In this document: positions 1 through 10,100 of the stretch, piece by piece
Layout: the number at the start of each line of letters is the position of its first letter
How positions within the stretch are numbered: position 1 is the stretch's first letter
Source: Chersky-840 sp963848335
GTDB lineage: Bacteria > Actinomycetota > Acidimicrobiia > Acidimicrobiales > UBA8190
Direction: 5' to 3'
Length of the DNA: 64,000 nucleotides
Assembly (NCBI GenBank): GCA_963848335.1
Contig: CAWKDD010000003.1
Span: forward strand, 558,001-622,000
Made by a program: the position numbers and the translations under genes
The notes under the pieces: generated by a model
The model's input: the letters and a program-made list of their open reading frames with translations, nothing else
What the model was told of the DNA's origin: nothing
Databases searched by the model: none

Positions 1-422
1 CCGAGGGCACCAAGGGCCCCTCCAAGACCTACGCGGACCGTTACCGGCTGCGTCGCTTCGGCCGGGGCGGGTTCGTCGAGATCGCCATGCGTGCCGGTGT
101 CCCGGTGATCCCCATCGCAGTGGTGGGAGCCGAGGAGTCGATGCCGATCGTCTTCCGCGTCCCTTCACTGGCACGGCTCCTGGGGGTGCCGTATTTCCCG
201 GTGACGGCCAACATGCTCCTCTTCGGCCCGCTGGGCGTGGCCATGTACTTCCCGGCCAAGTTCAAGCTGCGCGTCCTCGATCCGGTGACCTTCAACGTTC
301 CGAGCGGCCAGGAGCGGTACTCCAAGAGCCGCGTGATGGAAGAGGCCGAGAAGATCCGCATCAACATGCAGGAGACCATCTACGAGATGCTGCGGGAGCG
401 TCGCAGCGTTTGGTTCGGGTGA
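1..422 (+). CDS. PlsC-like lysophospholipid acyltransferase, C-terminal part
   Basis: The reading frame is open from base 3 to the TGA at 420-422; the start lies outside the window. The first residues read EGTKG, the conserved acyltransferase block III (usually FPEGTRS) that binds the glycerol-phosphate acceptor. This is followed by 'AGVPVIPIAVVG', the typical block IV region where Pro contacts acyl donor. Members of the PlsC family transfer acyl chains to lysophospholipid or related acceptors at the inner membrane face. The catalytic HX4D motif would be upstream and cannot be checked. It is followed after 5 bases by an SDR gene on the same strand, an adjacency also seen in mycobacteria (a GalE-like gene beside a PlsC-like gene), so the two are probably co-transcribed. 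Confidence 0.85.
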   Translation, partial: EGTKGPSKTYADRYRLRRFGRGGFVEIAMRAGVPVIPIAVVGAEESMPIVFRVPSLARLLGVPYFPVTANMLLFGPLGVAMYFPAKFKLRVLDPVTFNVPSGQERYSKSRVMEEAEKIRINMQETIYEMLRERRSVWFG

Positions 423-427
423 GGTAG

Positions 428-1471
428 GTGGGCCGGCGCGTCCTGATCACCGGCCTCGACTCGTTCTGGGGCGGTCGCATGGCGCAGGCCCTGGAGTCGG
501 ACCCCGAGGTGGAGATGATCCTCGGCATGGCCACGCGCGAGCCCACGGTCCCGCTGGAGAGGACGGAGTTCGTCAGGGCCGACCAGACGTACTCGATCCT
601 GTCCCGCATCGTCGGTGCCACCCAGGTGGACACCATCGTCCACACCTTCTTGGTGGTGGACTCGACCCGGGTGTCGAGCCGGGCCCTGCACGAGATCAAC
701 GTGATCGGGACCATGAACCTCCTCGCCGCCGCCGGCCAGTCGGGCTCGCCGGTACGACAGGTGGTCGTCAAGTCCTCGACCCTGGTGTACGGCTCGGCGT
801 CCACCGACCCGACGTGGTTCCGGGAGGAGATGCCGAGGACCTCGCCCGCCCGGACCAGGGTGGAGCGTTCCCTGCTGGAGGTGGAAGGGTTCGTGCGCGA
901 CTTCGCCGAGGACAACCCCGCCACAGTCGTCTCGGTGCTGCGATTCGCCAACGTCCTCGGGACCGACATCATCACGCCCATCAGCATCAACCTCTCCCGT
1001 CCGATCTGCCCTTCGATCGCGGGATACGACCCGCTGCTGCAGTTCGTGGAGGAGGACGACGTCGTCCGTTGCCTGGAGCACGTCACCCGGCAACGGATCC
1101 CGGGGCTCTACAACGTGGCCGGCACCGGCAAGCTCCCGTGGAGCGAGGTGACCGACATCTGCGGGACACGGCTCCTTCCCATCTCGCCGGTCGGGACCCA
1201 CGCCGCGGCCGCCCCCCTCGTGCGGCTCGGCCTGATCGAGTTCCCGCCCGAGCTCGAGAGCCTGCTGCGCTACGGCCGGGGGGTCGACACCACCCGCATC
1301 GGCAAGACCGGCTTCTCGTGCCGCTACACCACGGCCGGCGCGGTGGAGAGCTTCATCCGAGCCGTGCGTCTGCGCCGGAGCGTGGGGGACGCCCCTCCCT
1401 CGTACACCTACTCCCAGGACGTCGAGCAGTTCTTCCGCCACTCCCCCGCGGTCGTGCGCTCCGACGGGTGA
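428..1471 (+). CDS. NAD-dependent epimerase/dehydratase (extended SDR)
   Basis: A 347-residue protein with an N-terminal nucleotide-binding fold, RVLITGLDSFWGGRMA, a variant of the TGxxGxxG loop. The central segment 'VVKSSTLVYGS' is the usual strand carrying the catalytic Ser/Thr and Tyr of extended SDRs. 'LRFANVLG' and 'YNVAGTG' match the later substrate-domain blocks of sugar-nucleotide epimerases. The classical YxxxK pair is not clear: there is no Lys four residues after VYG, so catalysis may be altered. The GTG start at 428 has GAGG just upstream and sits 5 bases after the acyltransferase stop, suggesting coupling. The substrate is unknown. The gene end overlaps the convergent GNAT frame on the other strand. 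Confidence 0.8.
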   Translation: MGRRVLITGLDSFWGGRMAQALESDPEVEMILGMATREPTVPLERTEFVRADQTYSILSRIVGATQVDTIVHTFLVVDSTRVSSRALHEINVIGTMNLLAAAGQSGSPVRQVVVKSSTLVYGSASTDPTWFREEMPRTSPARTRVERSLLEVEGFVRDFAEDNPATVVSVLRFANVLGTDIITPISINLSRPICPSIAGYDPLLQFVEEDDVVRCLEHVTRQRIPGLYNVAGTGKLPWSEVTDICGTRLLPISPVGTHAAAAPLVRLGLIEFPPELESLLRYGRGVDTTRIGKTGFSCRYTTAGAVESFIRAVRLRRSVGDAPPSYTYSQDVEQFFRHSPAVVRSDG

Positions 1472-2105
1472 GGACGGTCAGACGCGCCGGTGCTGTGAGC
1501 CAGGCGCGCACGAAGCCCTCGGCGCGGGTGGTCCACTCCTCGGCGGTCATGGCGTAGCGGACGTGGTCCTCCCAGTGCCCGTCGATCTCGAGGTACCGGA
1601 CCGCCACCCCCTCCTCGCGCACGCCCAGCTTCTCCACCACCCTGCGACTGGCGCGGTTACGGGGCACGATGGCGATCTCCACCCGGTGCAGGCCGAGCTC
1701 CTCGAAGGCGAACCGCAGGATCGCCACCGTGGCCTCGGGGGCGATCCCCTGACCGGCCATGGCCTCGTCGACCCAGTACCCGACAAAGGCGTTCTGGAAC
1801 GGGCCCCGCTGGATCGACGACAGCGTGATCTCGCCCACGAAGCGCTCTCCCACGAAGATCCCGAACCCGTAGCCACTCCCCATCTGGCGCTCGCGCTCTC
1901 GTGCCGCGCACCGGGCCGCGAAGCTGGCGCGGTCCTCCGGGGTCAGGGGTGCTCCGGCCGGTCGTGGCTCCCAGGGCACGAGCCACCCGCGACAGCGGGC
2001 CCGGACCTCCAGCCAGCCCCCGTAGTCGTCCTCGCCCAGGGTCCGCAATCGGATCCGCCCTCCGCCCAGCTCGAGGGCCGTGGCACGCGTCGTCCGGCCG
2101 ATCAC
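1353..2105 (-). CDS. GNAT family N-acetyltransferase (RimJ/RimL type)
   Basis: The frame opens with GTG at 2105, overlapping the TGA of the upstream aminotransferase by four bases (GTGA), a classic sign of translational coupling. Residues about 15-190 show the RimJ/RimL pattern: 'IRLRTLGEDDY', then 'GYWVDEAMAGQGIAPEA' with the acetyl-CoA pyrophosphate loop (Q-G-I-A), and 'RVVEKLG' near the end. It should acetylate an amino group of a protein N-terminus, antibiotic or small molecule; the substrate cannot be told. The open frame continues about 40 residues past the conserved domain and 118 bases into the convergent SDR gene. That tail is Arg-rich and unlike family members, so the natural stop was probably lost to an indel near 1480-1500. 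Confidence 0.75.
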   Translation of the reverse strand: MIGRTTRATALELGGGRIRLRTLGEDDYGGWLEVRARCRGWLVPWEPRPAGAPLTPEDRASFAARCAARERERQMGSGYGFGIFVGERFVGEITLSSIQRGPFQNAFVGYWVDEAMAGQGIAPEATVAILRFAFEELGLHRVEIAIVPRNRASRRVVEKLGVREEGVAVRYLEIDGHWEDHVRYAMTAEEWTTRAEGFVRAWLTAPARLTVLTRRSARPRGSGGRTARRPGSRCTREGRPPRSGADARLG

Positions 2106-3194
2106 CGTCCCAGCACCTCCCCCAGCGCACCGAGGAGCAGCTCGACGTTGCGTGGCCGGGCGGTGTGGCCCATGCAGCCGATGCGCCACGCCTTGCCCGC
2201 CATGACGCCGACGCCGGCGCCGATCTCGATGCCGTAGCGACGCAGCAAGGTGGTGCGGACATCGGCTTCGCTCATGCCCCCGAGGTCTTCGGGGACCCAC
2301 ACGGTGGTGAGCTGAGGGAGGCGGTGGCCGGCGGGCGCCACGAGCTCGAACCCGAGCTTCTCGAGCCCGGCCTGCAGGGCCGCGCCGCACTCGCCGTGGC
2401 GCGCCCACGAGGCTTCGAGGCCCTCCTGGAGCAGGGCGCCCAGCCCGGCGTGCAGCGCGAACACCATGGACACCGGCGCGGTGTGGTGGTAGGTCCGGCC
2501 GCCGGCACCTTCGACGTACCCGGCGATCAGGCCCGAGGTCGAGATACCACGACGAGGGTCGCGGCTTCAGACGAGCACGCGCCCTGGGCCCCACCGTCAA
2601 GGGCGAGAGGCCCGGGGGCACTCCCAGACACTTCTGCGTTCCGCTGTAGGCGAGGTCGACTCCCCACCGGTCCACATCCAGGGGGATCCCGCCCAGCGAG
2701 GTCACGGCGTCCACGACCAGAAGGGCGTCCCCCTTTCCCCGCGCCACCTCCTCGATGTCGTTGCGCACACCGGTCGACGTCTCGGCGTGGACCAGGGCGA
2801 TCACCGCCGGAGCGGGGTGCGCCGCCACCAGGGCTCGGGGATCGAGAGGCTCGCCCCAGGGGGCGTCGACACGCACCACCTCCGCCCCGAGACGGCCCGC
2901 CACCTCGCACATGCGCTCACCGAACAGGCCGTTGACCCCGATGACGGCGACGTCACCGGGGCCCACGAGGTTGACGAAGGCCGCCTCCATGCCGGCCGAG
3001 CCTGTCCCGCTCAGGGGAAGGGTCAGGGGGTTGGCGGTGCGGAACACCGCACGCAGCCGGTCACAGGTCTCGTCCAGGACCTCGAGGAACTCGGGATCCA
3101 GATGCCCGAGGAGCGGCCGCGTGAAGGCGGAGATCACCTCGGGATACGGGTTGGAGGGCCCGGGCCCCATCAGCACACGATCGCTGAGCATCAC
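2102..3194 (-). CDS. class V alanine-glyoxylate-type aminotransferase, one frameshift
   Basis: A PLP-dependent fold-type I enzyme of the alanine/serine-glyoxylate or ureidoglycine-glyoxylate aminotransferase family. The N-terminal 'MGPGPSNPYPEV' is diagnostic for the family. The PLP lysine lies in 'SGTQKCLGVPPG', preceded by the PLP-binding 'VVDAVTSLGG'. The first frame runs from 3194 to about 2535 ('SSWYLDL'); the protein then continues in another frame ('YHHTAPVSMVFAL' to the TGA at 2102). The shift sits in the short run GGCCCGAG at 2530-2537. The summed length of about 364 residues is normal. It would move an amino group from alanine or serine to glyoxylate. The start is GTG 3194 or ATG 3191; no strong Shine-Dalgarno is visible. 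Confidence 0.8.
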
Positions 3195-3346
3195 CGGAGG
3201 ATGCTAGGCACGGTCGGCGCCACCACCGCCAGACCGATGCGTGGCGGCTCGAGGGGCCCATGCATGGCCGGGGATGCAAAGGGCTCCGTGCTACCGTTCC
3301 GCGGTCGGTGGTTGCTCACCATTTGCCGCCATTTTGACGCCGGGCT

Positions 3347-5428
3347 GTGACCGAGAGTGATCATTTGTCCTCATCCATGAACACGGGCCAGGAGGAACCG
3401 GCGGCCCTCGACCACGAGGGCGAACCCGTACCGAGCAGGCTTCGGCCGGCCGGGTCGCCCCTCCAGGCCGACTCCGAAGACGAAGCGGACCTCGCCTGGA
3501 GGGCGCTGCTCCGGGCTGTCGACATGCTGGCCGGCGTGGCCGGGCTCCAAGAGGAGCGCGAGGATCCCGATCCCGAGGTGGTGTACGGGCTCGACGCGTA
3601 CTCCGACACCAACGCCTACAGAGCCTGGCTGTACGACCGGGCCCGGGTGGAAGCCGGGACATGGGTCTGGACGGCGTCCGACGACGAACCCGTCTCCGAC
3701 GCTCTCGGCGCGGCATGGGAGCCCGACCGTCTCGGTGCCCCAGGAGATCAATCCAGGTCACCCGATCCGATGTCGGAGACAGCTCCTCCGACGATCAGCG
3801 TCATCGTCCCGGTCTTCCGGCCCGAGCTCTGGTACCTGCAGCAGTGCGTGGAATCGGTCAAGAGGCAGGACTACGCGGAATTGGGAGCTCTGCCTGTGCG
3901 ATGACGCGTCGGGAGACGTCGAGGTCAGCCGGTTCCTGAAGAAGGCGGCCGCCAGCGATCCCCGCATCAAGATCGCCGTGCACGACAGCAACGGTGGCAT
4001 CTCACCGCGCTTCGAACACCGCCCTCGCCATGGCGACCGGGGAGTTCGTCGCCCTCCTCGACCACGACGACGAGCTGACACCCGACGCTCTGTCTCCTGG
4101 TGGCCCGCCGCGCCATGGCGGAGCCCGAAGCCGACGTCATCTACTCCGACGAGGACAAGCTCGACCAGGACGGGCAGCCGGGGCTTCCCCAACTTCAAGC
4201 CTGATTGGTGCCCAGACCTCCTCCTTTCCTATCCGTACCTCGGACACCTCACGGTGATCCGGCGCCGGATCGTCGAGGAGATCGGAGGCTTCCGACCGGA
4301 GATGGACGGGAGCCAGGACTTCGACCTGATGCTCCGAGCCACGGAACGGGCACGCGCCGTCGTCCACATCCCACGAGTCCTGTACCACTGGCGGGTGGTC
4401 GAAGGGTCGGCCGCCGGAGACCCGGACGCCAAGCCGTGGGCGTACGACGCCAGCCGCCGCGCCCTCGCCGACGCGTTGGTGCGACGGGGATTGGACGGTC
4501 ACGTCGAACCGGGCCCGTTCCTCGGCGCGTACCACACTCGTCGAGCGGTGCGCACCGACTCCGAAGGTGAGCATCATCATCCCCTTCCGCGACCAGGCCG
4601 CCATGCTCCGGACCTGCGTCGACTCGTTGCGCGTGCGAACTCGGGCTTGGGGTCGTTCGAAGTCGTCCTGGTCGACAACGACAGTGTCGAACCCGAGACG
4701 CACGCCGTCGTCGACGTCCTGCTGGAGCAGTCCGGACATCCGCCTCCTCGAGCACCCCGGCCCGTTCAACTGGTCCGCCATCAACAACGCCGCCGCTCGC
4801 ACCTGCGACGCTGACATGCTGCTCTTCCTCGACGACGACGTCGTGGCCAAGGGGGGCGGTTGGATGAAGGCCCTGATCGAACAGGCGCAACGCCCCGATG
4901 TCGGAGCGGTGGGGTGCCGACTGCTCTACCCCGACGGCACGGTCCAGCACTCCGGCGTCGTTCTGGGCATGCACGGCTTGGCGGGAAACCTCATGTCGGG
5001 GATGCCCGGCGAGTACGCCGGCTACATGGGATGGTCCGGCGTCGTCAAGGAGTGCAGTGCAGTGAGTGGGGCCTGCATGATGTCCCGGCGCGAAGTATTC
5101 GAGGAGCTCGATGGGTTCGATGAAGCCTTTGCCCTCGAGTTCGGCGACATCGACTACTGCCTTCGCCTGAGACACGCCGGTTACCGCGTCGTCTACACGC
5201 CCCACGCCGAGCTTGTGCACCACGAATCCCACACAAAGGGGACTTCGGTCTCCTATCATGACCGCCGGACATTCCTACGACAAGTGGATCGGCGACATCA
5301 GGCGAGGTGATCCGTTCTACAACGAGAATCTGAGCCGGTTAGAGTCGAACTGTGCAATTCGCCCAGTGGAAGAGGATCGACGGTGGGAGAAGCTGCTCTC
5401 AGGGCTAGCGAGCTCGTCGAACAGGTAA
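3347..5428 (+). pseudogene. tandem-domain GT2 glycosyltransferase, many frameshifts
   Basis: Across at least six frame changes the sequence encodes one long protein with two GT-A domains. Pieces in order are 'ISVIVPVFRPELWYLQQCVE' (about 3795), 'NWELCLCDDAS', 'SNTALAMATGEFVALLDHDD' (about 4015), 'GSQDFDLMLRATE', then a second domain beginning 'VSIIIPFRDQAAML' (about 4567) with 'FNWSAINNAAAR', 'LLFLDDDVV' and 'FGDIDYCLRLRHAGY'. It ends 'YDKWIGDIRRGDPFYNENLS' and TGA 5428. The same architecture occurs intact in the C-terminal half of the gene at 7130-10636. GT2 enzymes of this kind add sugars to a growing surface polysaccharide. The first 140 residues are acidic and unrecognised. One shift near 3885 is an extra T in 'GAATTGGG'. 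Either this stretch has poor consensus quality or the gene is decayed; I cannot decide. Confidence 0.7.
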
Positions 5429-5844
5429 GAGAGCGCGCCAACCACTTGGCGTGGACTCCCCCTCCTCACGAGCCGCTGAAGCACACGCTCGAACGACGTC
5501 GACTTCACGATCATCCGGGCCTCAGCTACGCGCACCGACACTGGGCTCTTCCCGACCACTCCTCGGAAACGGGTCATGGCCCTAAAGCATGGGTGCGACG
5601 AACAGTGGGGCGATTCGTCTTCTACGCGCTCCGGCACTATCTGCAAGAAGAACGCGATTTGATGGGCAACCTAGTCCGTCTCAACGACGACCTGGCCAAG
5701 CGATGCGACGAGCTGACCGAGGCGCACAACGAATTGCTCGACGAGCTCGACAATCGATTCTCCGATGCCGCCACTAGTCAGGAGAAGCTCGCGACCATGC
5801 TCGATCGGGGCGTGCCGGGGCCCCCAGGCGATCGTGGCGCCTGA
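5383..5844 (+). CDS. coiled-coil protein preceding a glycosyltransferase
   Basis: A 153-residue protein starting at GTG 5383, with GAGG seven bases upstream. It overlaps the end of the broken GT2 gene by about 45 bases. Residues 85-140 form a heptad-like helix ('LMGNLVRLNDDLAKRCDELT', 'LLDELDNRF'), preceded by 'GRFVFYALRHYLQEER', a possible membrane-proximal amphipathic helix. Similar coiled-coil segments precede glycosyltransferase or methyltransferase domains in actinobacterial polysaccharide clusters. It may therefore be a scaffold or the N-terminal part of the following glycosyltransferase, separated by a frameshift. Its final codons overlap the next gene's GTG. No catalytic motif is visible. 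Confidence 0.55.
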   Translation: MGEAALRASELVEQVRERANHLAWTPPPHEPLKHTLERRRLHDHPGLSYAHRHWALPDHSSETGHGPKAWVRRTVGRFVFYALRHYLQEERDLMGNLVRLNDDLAKRCDELTEAHNELLDELDNRFSDAATSQEKLATMLDRGVPGPPGDRGA

Positions 5845-7060
5845 CGCGCCGGATCACCACCCCCGAAGCCGGAGGGGATCGACCGAAGGCATCGACCAAC
5901 GACCCCGGGTAGTCGTCCTCGCCGAGCGATGGCCTGTCGGGGGACCGAGTTGGACCCACCGGGACGCGGAGTCGGTGGTGATCCGTGGGGTCGCTGCCGC
6001 ACTCACACCGTCGGCTGACGTCCATGTCATCATCCCCGAGGGCGAAAGTGGGACGACGGTCGTCGACGGGGCCTTCACGGTCCATTCCCTGGGGAACGAC
6101 CTCGACCCCTCGGTAACCCTTCGCCGCATCTTCCTCATGGAAACTCTCCTGTCCAGTTCCGAATCCGCTCCGCTCACCGGAGCCGTCCTGGCCCGGATCA
6201 AGGAGTGGCTGGGGGATTGCCGGAGTGTCTGGGAGGGTGGTCGCGGTGTCATGTCGTCGATCGAGCCCGACGTCGTGATGATCGCCGGCCACTTCCACGG
6301 CGGCCTCGAAACCGTTCTCGAGCCGGATGCCCCTTTCGTGGCCCTTCCCCTCTGTGTCCAACCGAAGGGGCGGGACCTGAACATCTTCGAGCCGGACGTT
6401 TCCTCCGCGTCGGCGATCGTGACGACCTCGGAGGCCGAGCGTGCGAGATGTCGCCTACCGGGTCGGCCCCGAAGGTCCCTCGGTGTCCAACACCGGCCTG
6501 CTCGTCCCCGTGAACCCGAGTGTGCGAGCAGAGCCTCACTCCGAGCTTCCCGAACACGACTACGTGCTCGTCCTGTGCCCGTCGGGAGCCGACGACGTCA
6601 CTCGTCCCGCCGAGCTGGCCCGGCTGCTCGCCTTGCGATTCCCCCCAACACATCGTGGCCGTGGTCCACGACGACGCGCTGGTCGTGTGGCGCGGATGCG
6701 AGGCCAAACGGCTCCAACCCGTGACTCACCTCGTGGACCTGTGGCGGCTCATGGCGTGGGCCCGGTGCACCGTGGACTTGAGACCCGACCGTTCTGATGG
6801 CTCTTCGCTGCATCGAGTCGATGCTGTTGTCAACTCCAGTCGTCGTTCCCAAAGGGTGGCCGTGCCCATCAGCCATGTCGGCATCCTCCAACGGGGGTCT
6901 GTGGTACGCGGATGCCGCCGAGTTGATCGGCTGCGTCGAACTTCTACTGGACGACGGCGATGCCAGGCCACATCTCGGCAAGCAGGGCCGGCGACTACAC
7001 GGCCGAATTCTACGGGTCTCCGGTTCGATTCGTGGAACGGGTAGCCAGCGCAGTCGGTAA
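5834..7060 (+). pseudogene. putative glycosyltransferase (GT-B-like), several frameshifts
   Basis: From GTG 5834 the frame reads 'RPRVVVLAERWPVGGPSWTH', 'VIIPEGESGTTVV' and 'SSIEPDVVMIAGHFHG', an N-terminal Rossmann-like region of a retaining GT-B glycosyltransferase. The reading then shifts near 6455 to 'VGPEGPSVSNTGLLVPVNP', near 6640 to 'HIVAVVHDDALVVWRG', and near 6795 to 'ALRCIESMLLSTPVVVPKG', the usual C-terminal donor-site block (E in 'CIESM', followed by PVVVP). The final part is 'LWYADAAELIGCVELLLDD'. The domain order is that of one protein of about 400 residues. The breaks could be sequence errors, since each fragment still looks conserved. It would act in polysaccharide assembly; donor and acceptor are unknown. 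Confidence 0.6.
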
Positions 7061-7129
7061 GTAGGTCGACGTCTCACTGCCAACGGCCGACCGAGACACC
7101 TCGAGCACACCCAGGTCATGCCGTATCGG

Positions 7130-10100
7130 TCAGCGATAGGAGGCTCGGGGGGGCCACGCCAATGAAAAATCCTCTGCGTTAAGCGACAGATTTGGGTTGT
7201 AGTAGGGGTCGTTGCGCAAAACTGCGGGGCCCCACCGTCTCTGCATGAAGTCGAACTCTCGCGCGAACTCCGCGGCGCGGGGTCCGGTATCGTCAGGCCC
7301 GCGACTGACCGATTCGTGGTGAAACATCTCGGCGTAAGGGCTCCATACAACTCGCCATCCAGCCTCGCGGAGCCGCAAGGCAAAGTCGACGTCATTGAAG
7401 GCAATCGGCAAGTTCTGTTCGTCGAGTCCCGCCATCTGGTCCCACACCTCACGACGAATCACCATGCATGCGGCCGTGACGGCCGACACACTCTGTGCGA
7501 CCTGGAGCCGTCCAAAATATCCCGCAGACAAACGGTCGAACAGGCGATGATAATGGCCCGCGACGCCCAACATTCCCAGCACAACTCCGGCGTGCTGGAT
7601 CCGGCCATCGTCGTAGTAGAGTTTCGCACCTGCAGCACCGACTCCGGGCTGCAGGACATGCCCCACCAGCTCGGTCAGCCAATCTCCTGCGATGACCTCG
7701 GTGTCGTCGTTCAAGAGGCAGATGATGTCGCCGGACGATTGTCGTACTGCAGCATTGTTGATGGCAGAGTAATTGAATGGCCGTTCGTCACGAATGACTG
7801 TCATGCGATCGTCATTTGCTCGAAGGAAGTCGAGGATAGGCAGGCTGCGACTCGAGTTATCCACGACCACGAGCTCAAAGTTTGGGTACGTCGTGAAGGC
7901 GAGCACGCTTTCGATGCAACGCTGCAAAAGAGTGCCGTCTCTGGTTGGGATCAGGATGCTGACCAGAGGGGCGGGATCGGGAAGGTCCCAGAATACCCGG
8001 TTGTGGCCGGATCTCGGGATGCGGGTCACGCGACCCGACCGGTGGGTTCGGGCGAGGTGATCCACGACCGCGCGGGTGCCGGCGTCGATCGCATAGGGTT
8101 TCGATGACACCGACGATGCCGTCGAGTCCATGTGGGTTCGCCAGTGGTACAGGACGTGGGGGATGTGAACCACTTGCTGGGGGGCCATACCCTCCGACAC
8201 CCTGAGTGCAAGATCCCAGTCCTGACTTCCCTCGTACCCTTCCCGATATCCACCGACCTGACACACCAGGTTTCGTCGATACAGGCATAAGTGGTTCAGG
8301 TAATTCTGACCGATGAGCAAGAGTGGATCGAAATCCGGCTTGAAGTACGGATCCTGCCGGACCCCGCTACTGTCAAGCTTGTCCTCATCGCTATAAACGA
8401 TCCCCGCTTCGGGGTGCTCAGCCAGTGCCGCCACCACCAGGGCGAGGGCGTGCTCAGCCAAGATATCATCGTGATCGAGGCATGCAACCCACTCTCCAGT
8501 CGCCATTGCCAGGGCTGTGTTGCAGGCGGCTGAAATGTGCCCGTTTGACTCTCGCCTCGCCACTTTGATTCGAATGTCTAAAGCTTCGTATTCCGCCAGA
8601 ATCTCGGCCACATAGGCCTCACGCGAACAATCATCGGCGATGCAAAGCTCCCAGTTCGAATAGAGCTGATTTCTTACGGAGTCAATTGCTGCCCGAAGAA
8701 ACTCTGCTGGGGTGTCGTAAACGGGCATGATGACACTGATCAGTGGTTGATTACCCAAACGGGTAATACGTTTCCTGATCGTGTCTCGAGTTGTGTCATC
8801 CAGGGTGTCGAACTGTTCGACCCAGAACTGGTACGTACCGTCGGGGGGATGCGCCGGTACAGCCGGGGGGACAGGGGGCTTACGGAGGCGTCGAATCCAA
8901 CCGTAGAAGCTGCGCAACGATGTCGTGTATCTGAAGACCTTCGTCCTCCGAAGGGCATCAAGCTCGGCATCGCGGATATTCACCAACGCGGCCAGGTGAC
9001 GTTGACCCGCCTCGTACTGTCGAACCATATCGAAGGCAGAAAGTGTCTCTGCCGAACGACGGCGTTTGAGGTCGTCCAATGCGTTATTGAGACGTTCGAT
9101 TTCCGATGACCGCAGATCACGCTGCTGCAAGTCCTCCGCTAATGCAAGGTATCTCTGTGCCAGTCGGTCGTGCTCCGCTACAGCGTCTTCGACACGTCTA
9201 CCGAGGTGCTCGGCAATTCTCGAAAGGCCGCGCTCATAGTCTGCAACAAGGGTTTCAATATCGACTTGGCGACGTCTGAAGAGAACAGCGTGCGGTGCCA
9301 GAAAAGTCGCGTCATAGTCCACGTCGCGCACGAAACCTTGTCGAAGGAATAGCTGCGCCCAGTAGCTACCGGGTTCGACGTTAAGATGAGTGGGCTCGTC
9401 GAAATGACTCGGCGTCGAGGAAAACAAGATGGCACTCGAATGCCGGCACAGATTTGCCACGGCGTCAGCAGCAAAGGACGCTGGGAGATGCTCTAGAACC
9501 TCCGAGCAAGTGATCAGGTCATAATTCCCTTCAAGCTCGTCAGTGATCGAACCGCGGCTGCAGTATTGACGAAGCGCTTCTGGGACCTGGTCAATAGCCC
9601 AGCTCGAGATATCGATGCCACGAGCATCTACGTTCCGATCGCGTAGGGCTTCCACGAGCATGCCCGATGCGCACCCGACATCGAGAACGGTTTGCGGATT
9701 GATGCTCGTCACGATCGCGGTCGCGAGGGCGGCGCAGAGGTCCACCCAGAGTTTCTCATCTCTGCGATACGGAACGCCGCTCTTGTCATATGAGATGCCG
9801 TAGTAGTTCTTGTCGTAGAAATGCGACGTCGCCTCTATGAGTGTCTCAGTGTTGGCCGTGGGGTCGGTTCCGGCGCCGAAATGGCGCCCGTCAAGTTGCT
9901 CGAGCACCTCCGCAAGAACCCGATATTGTGCGCCGATTTCGGGGTTGTTCGGGTACGTCTCCCGATCATTGGAAATTCCCTCGACGAGATCGACAGCACT
10001 CTCCGCGTCCTTCACCAATGAGATCCCACATTCCTCGAGGAACCCGCCGAGTTCAAGGATCGTTGCCTTGGGGCTTTCGACTACCCCTTCATAGCTCATC

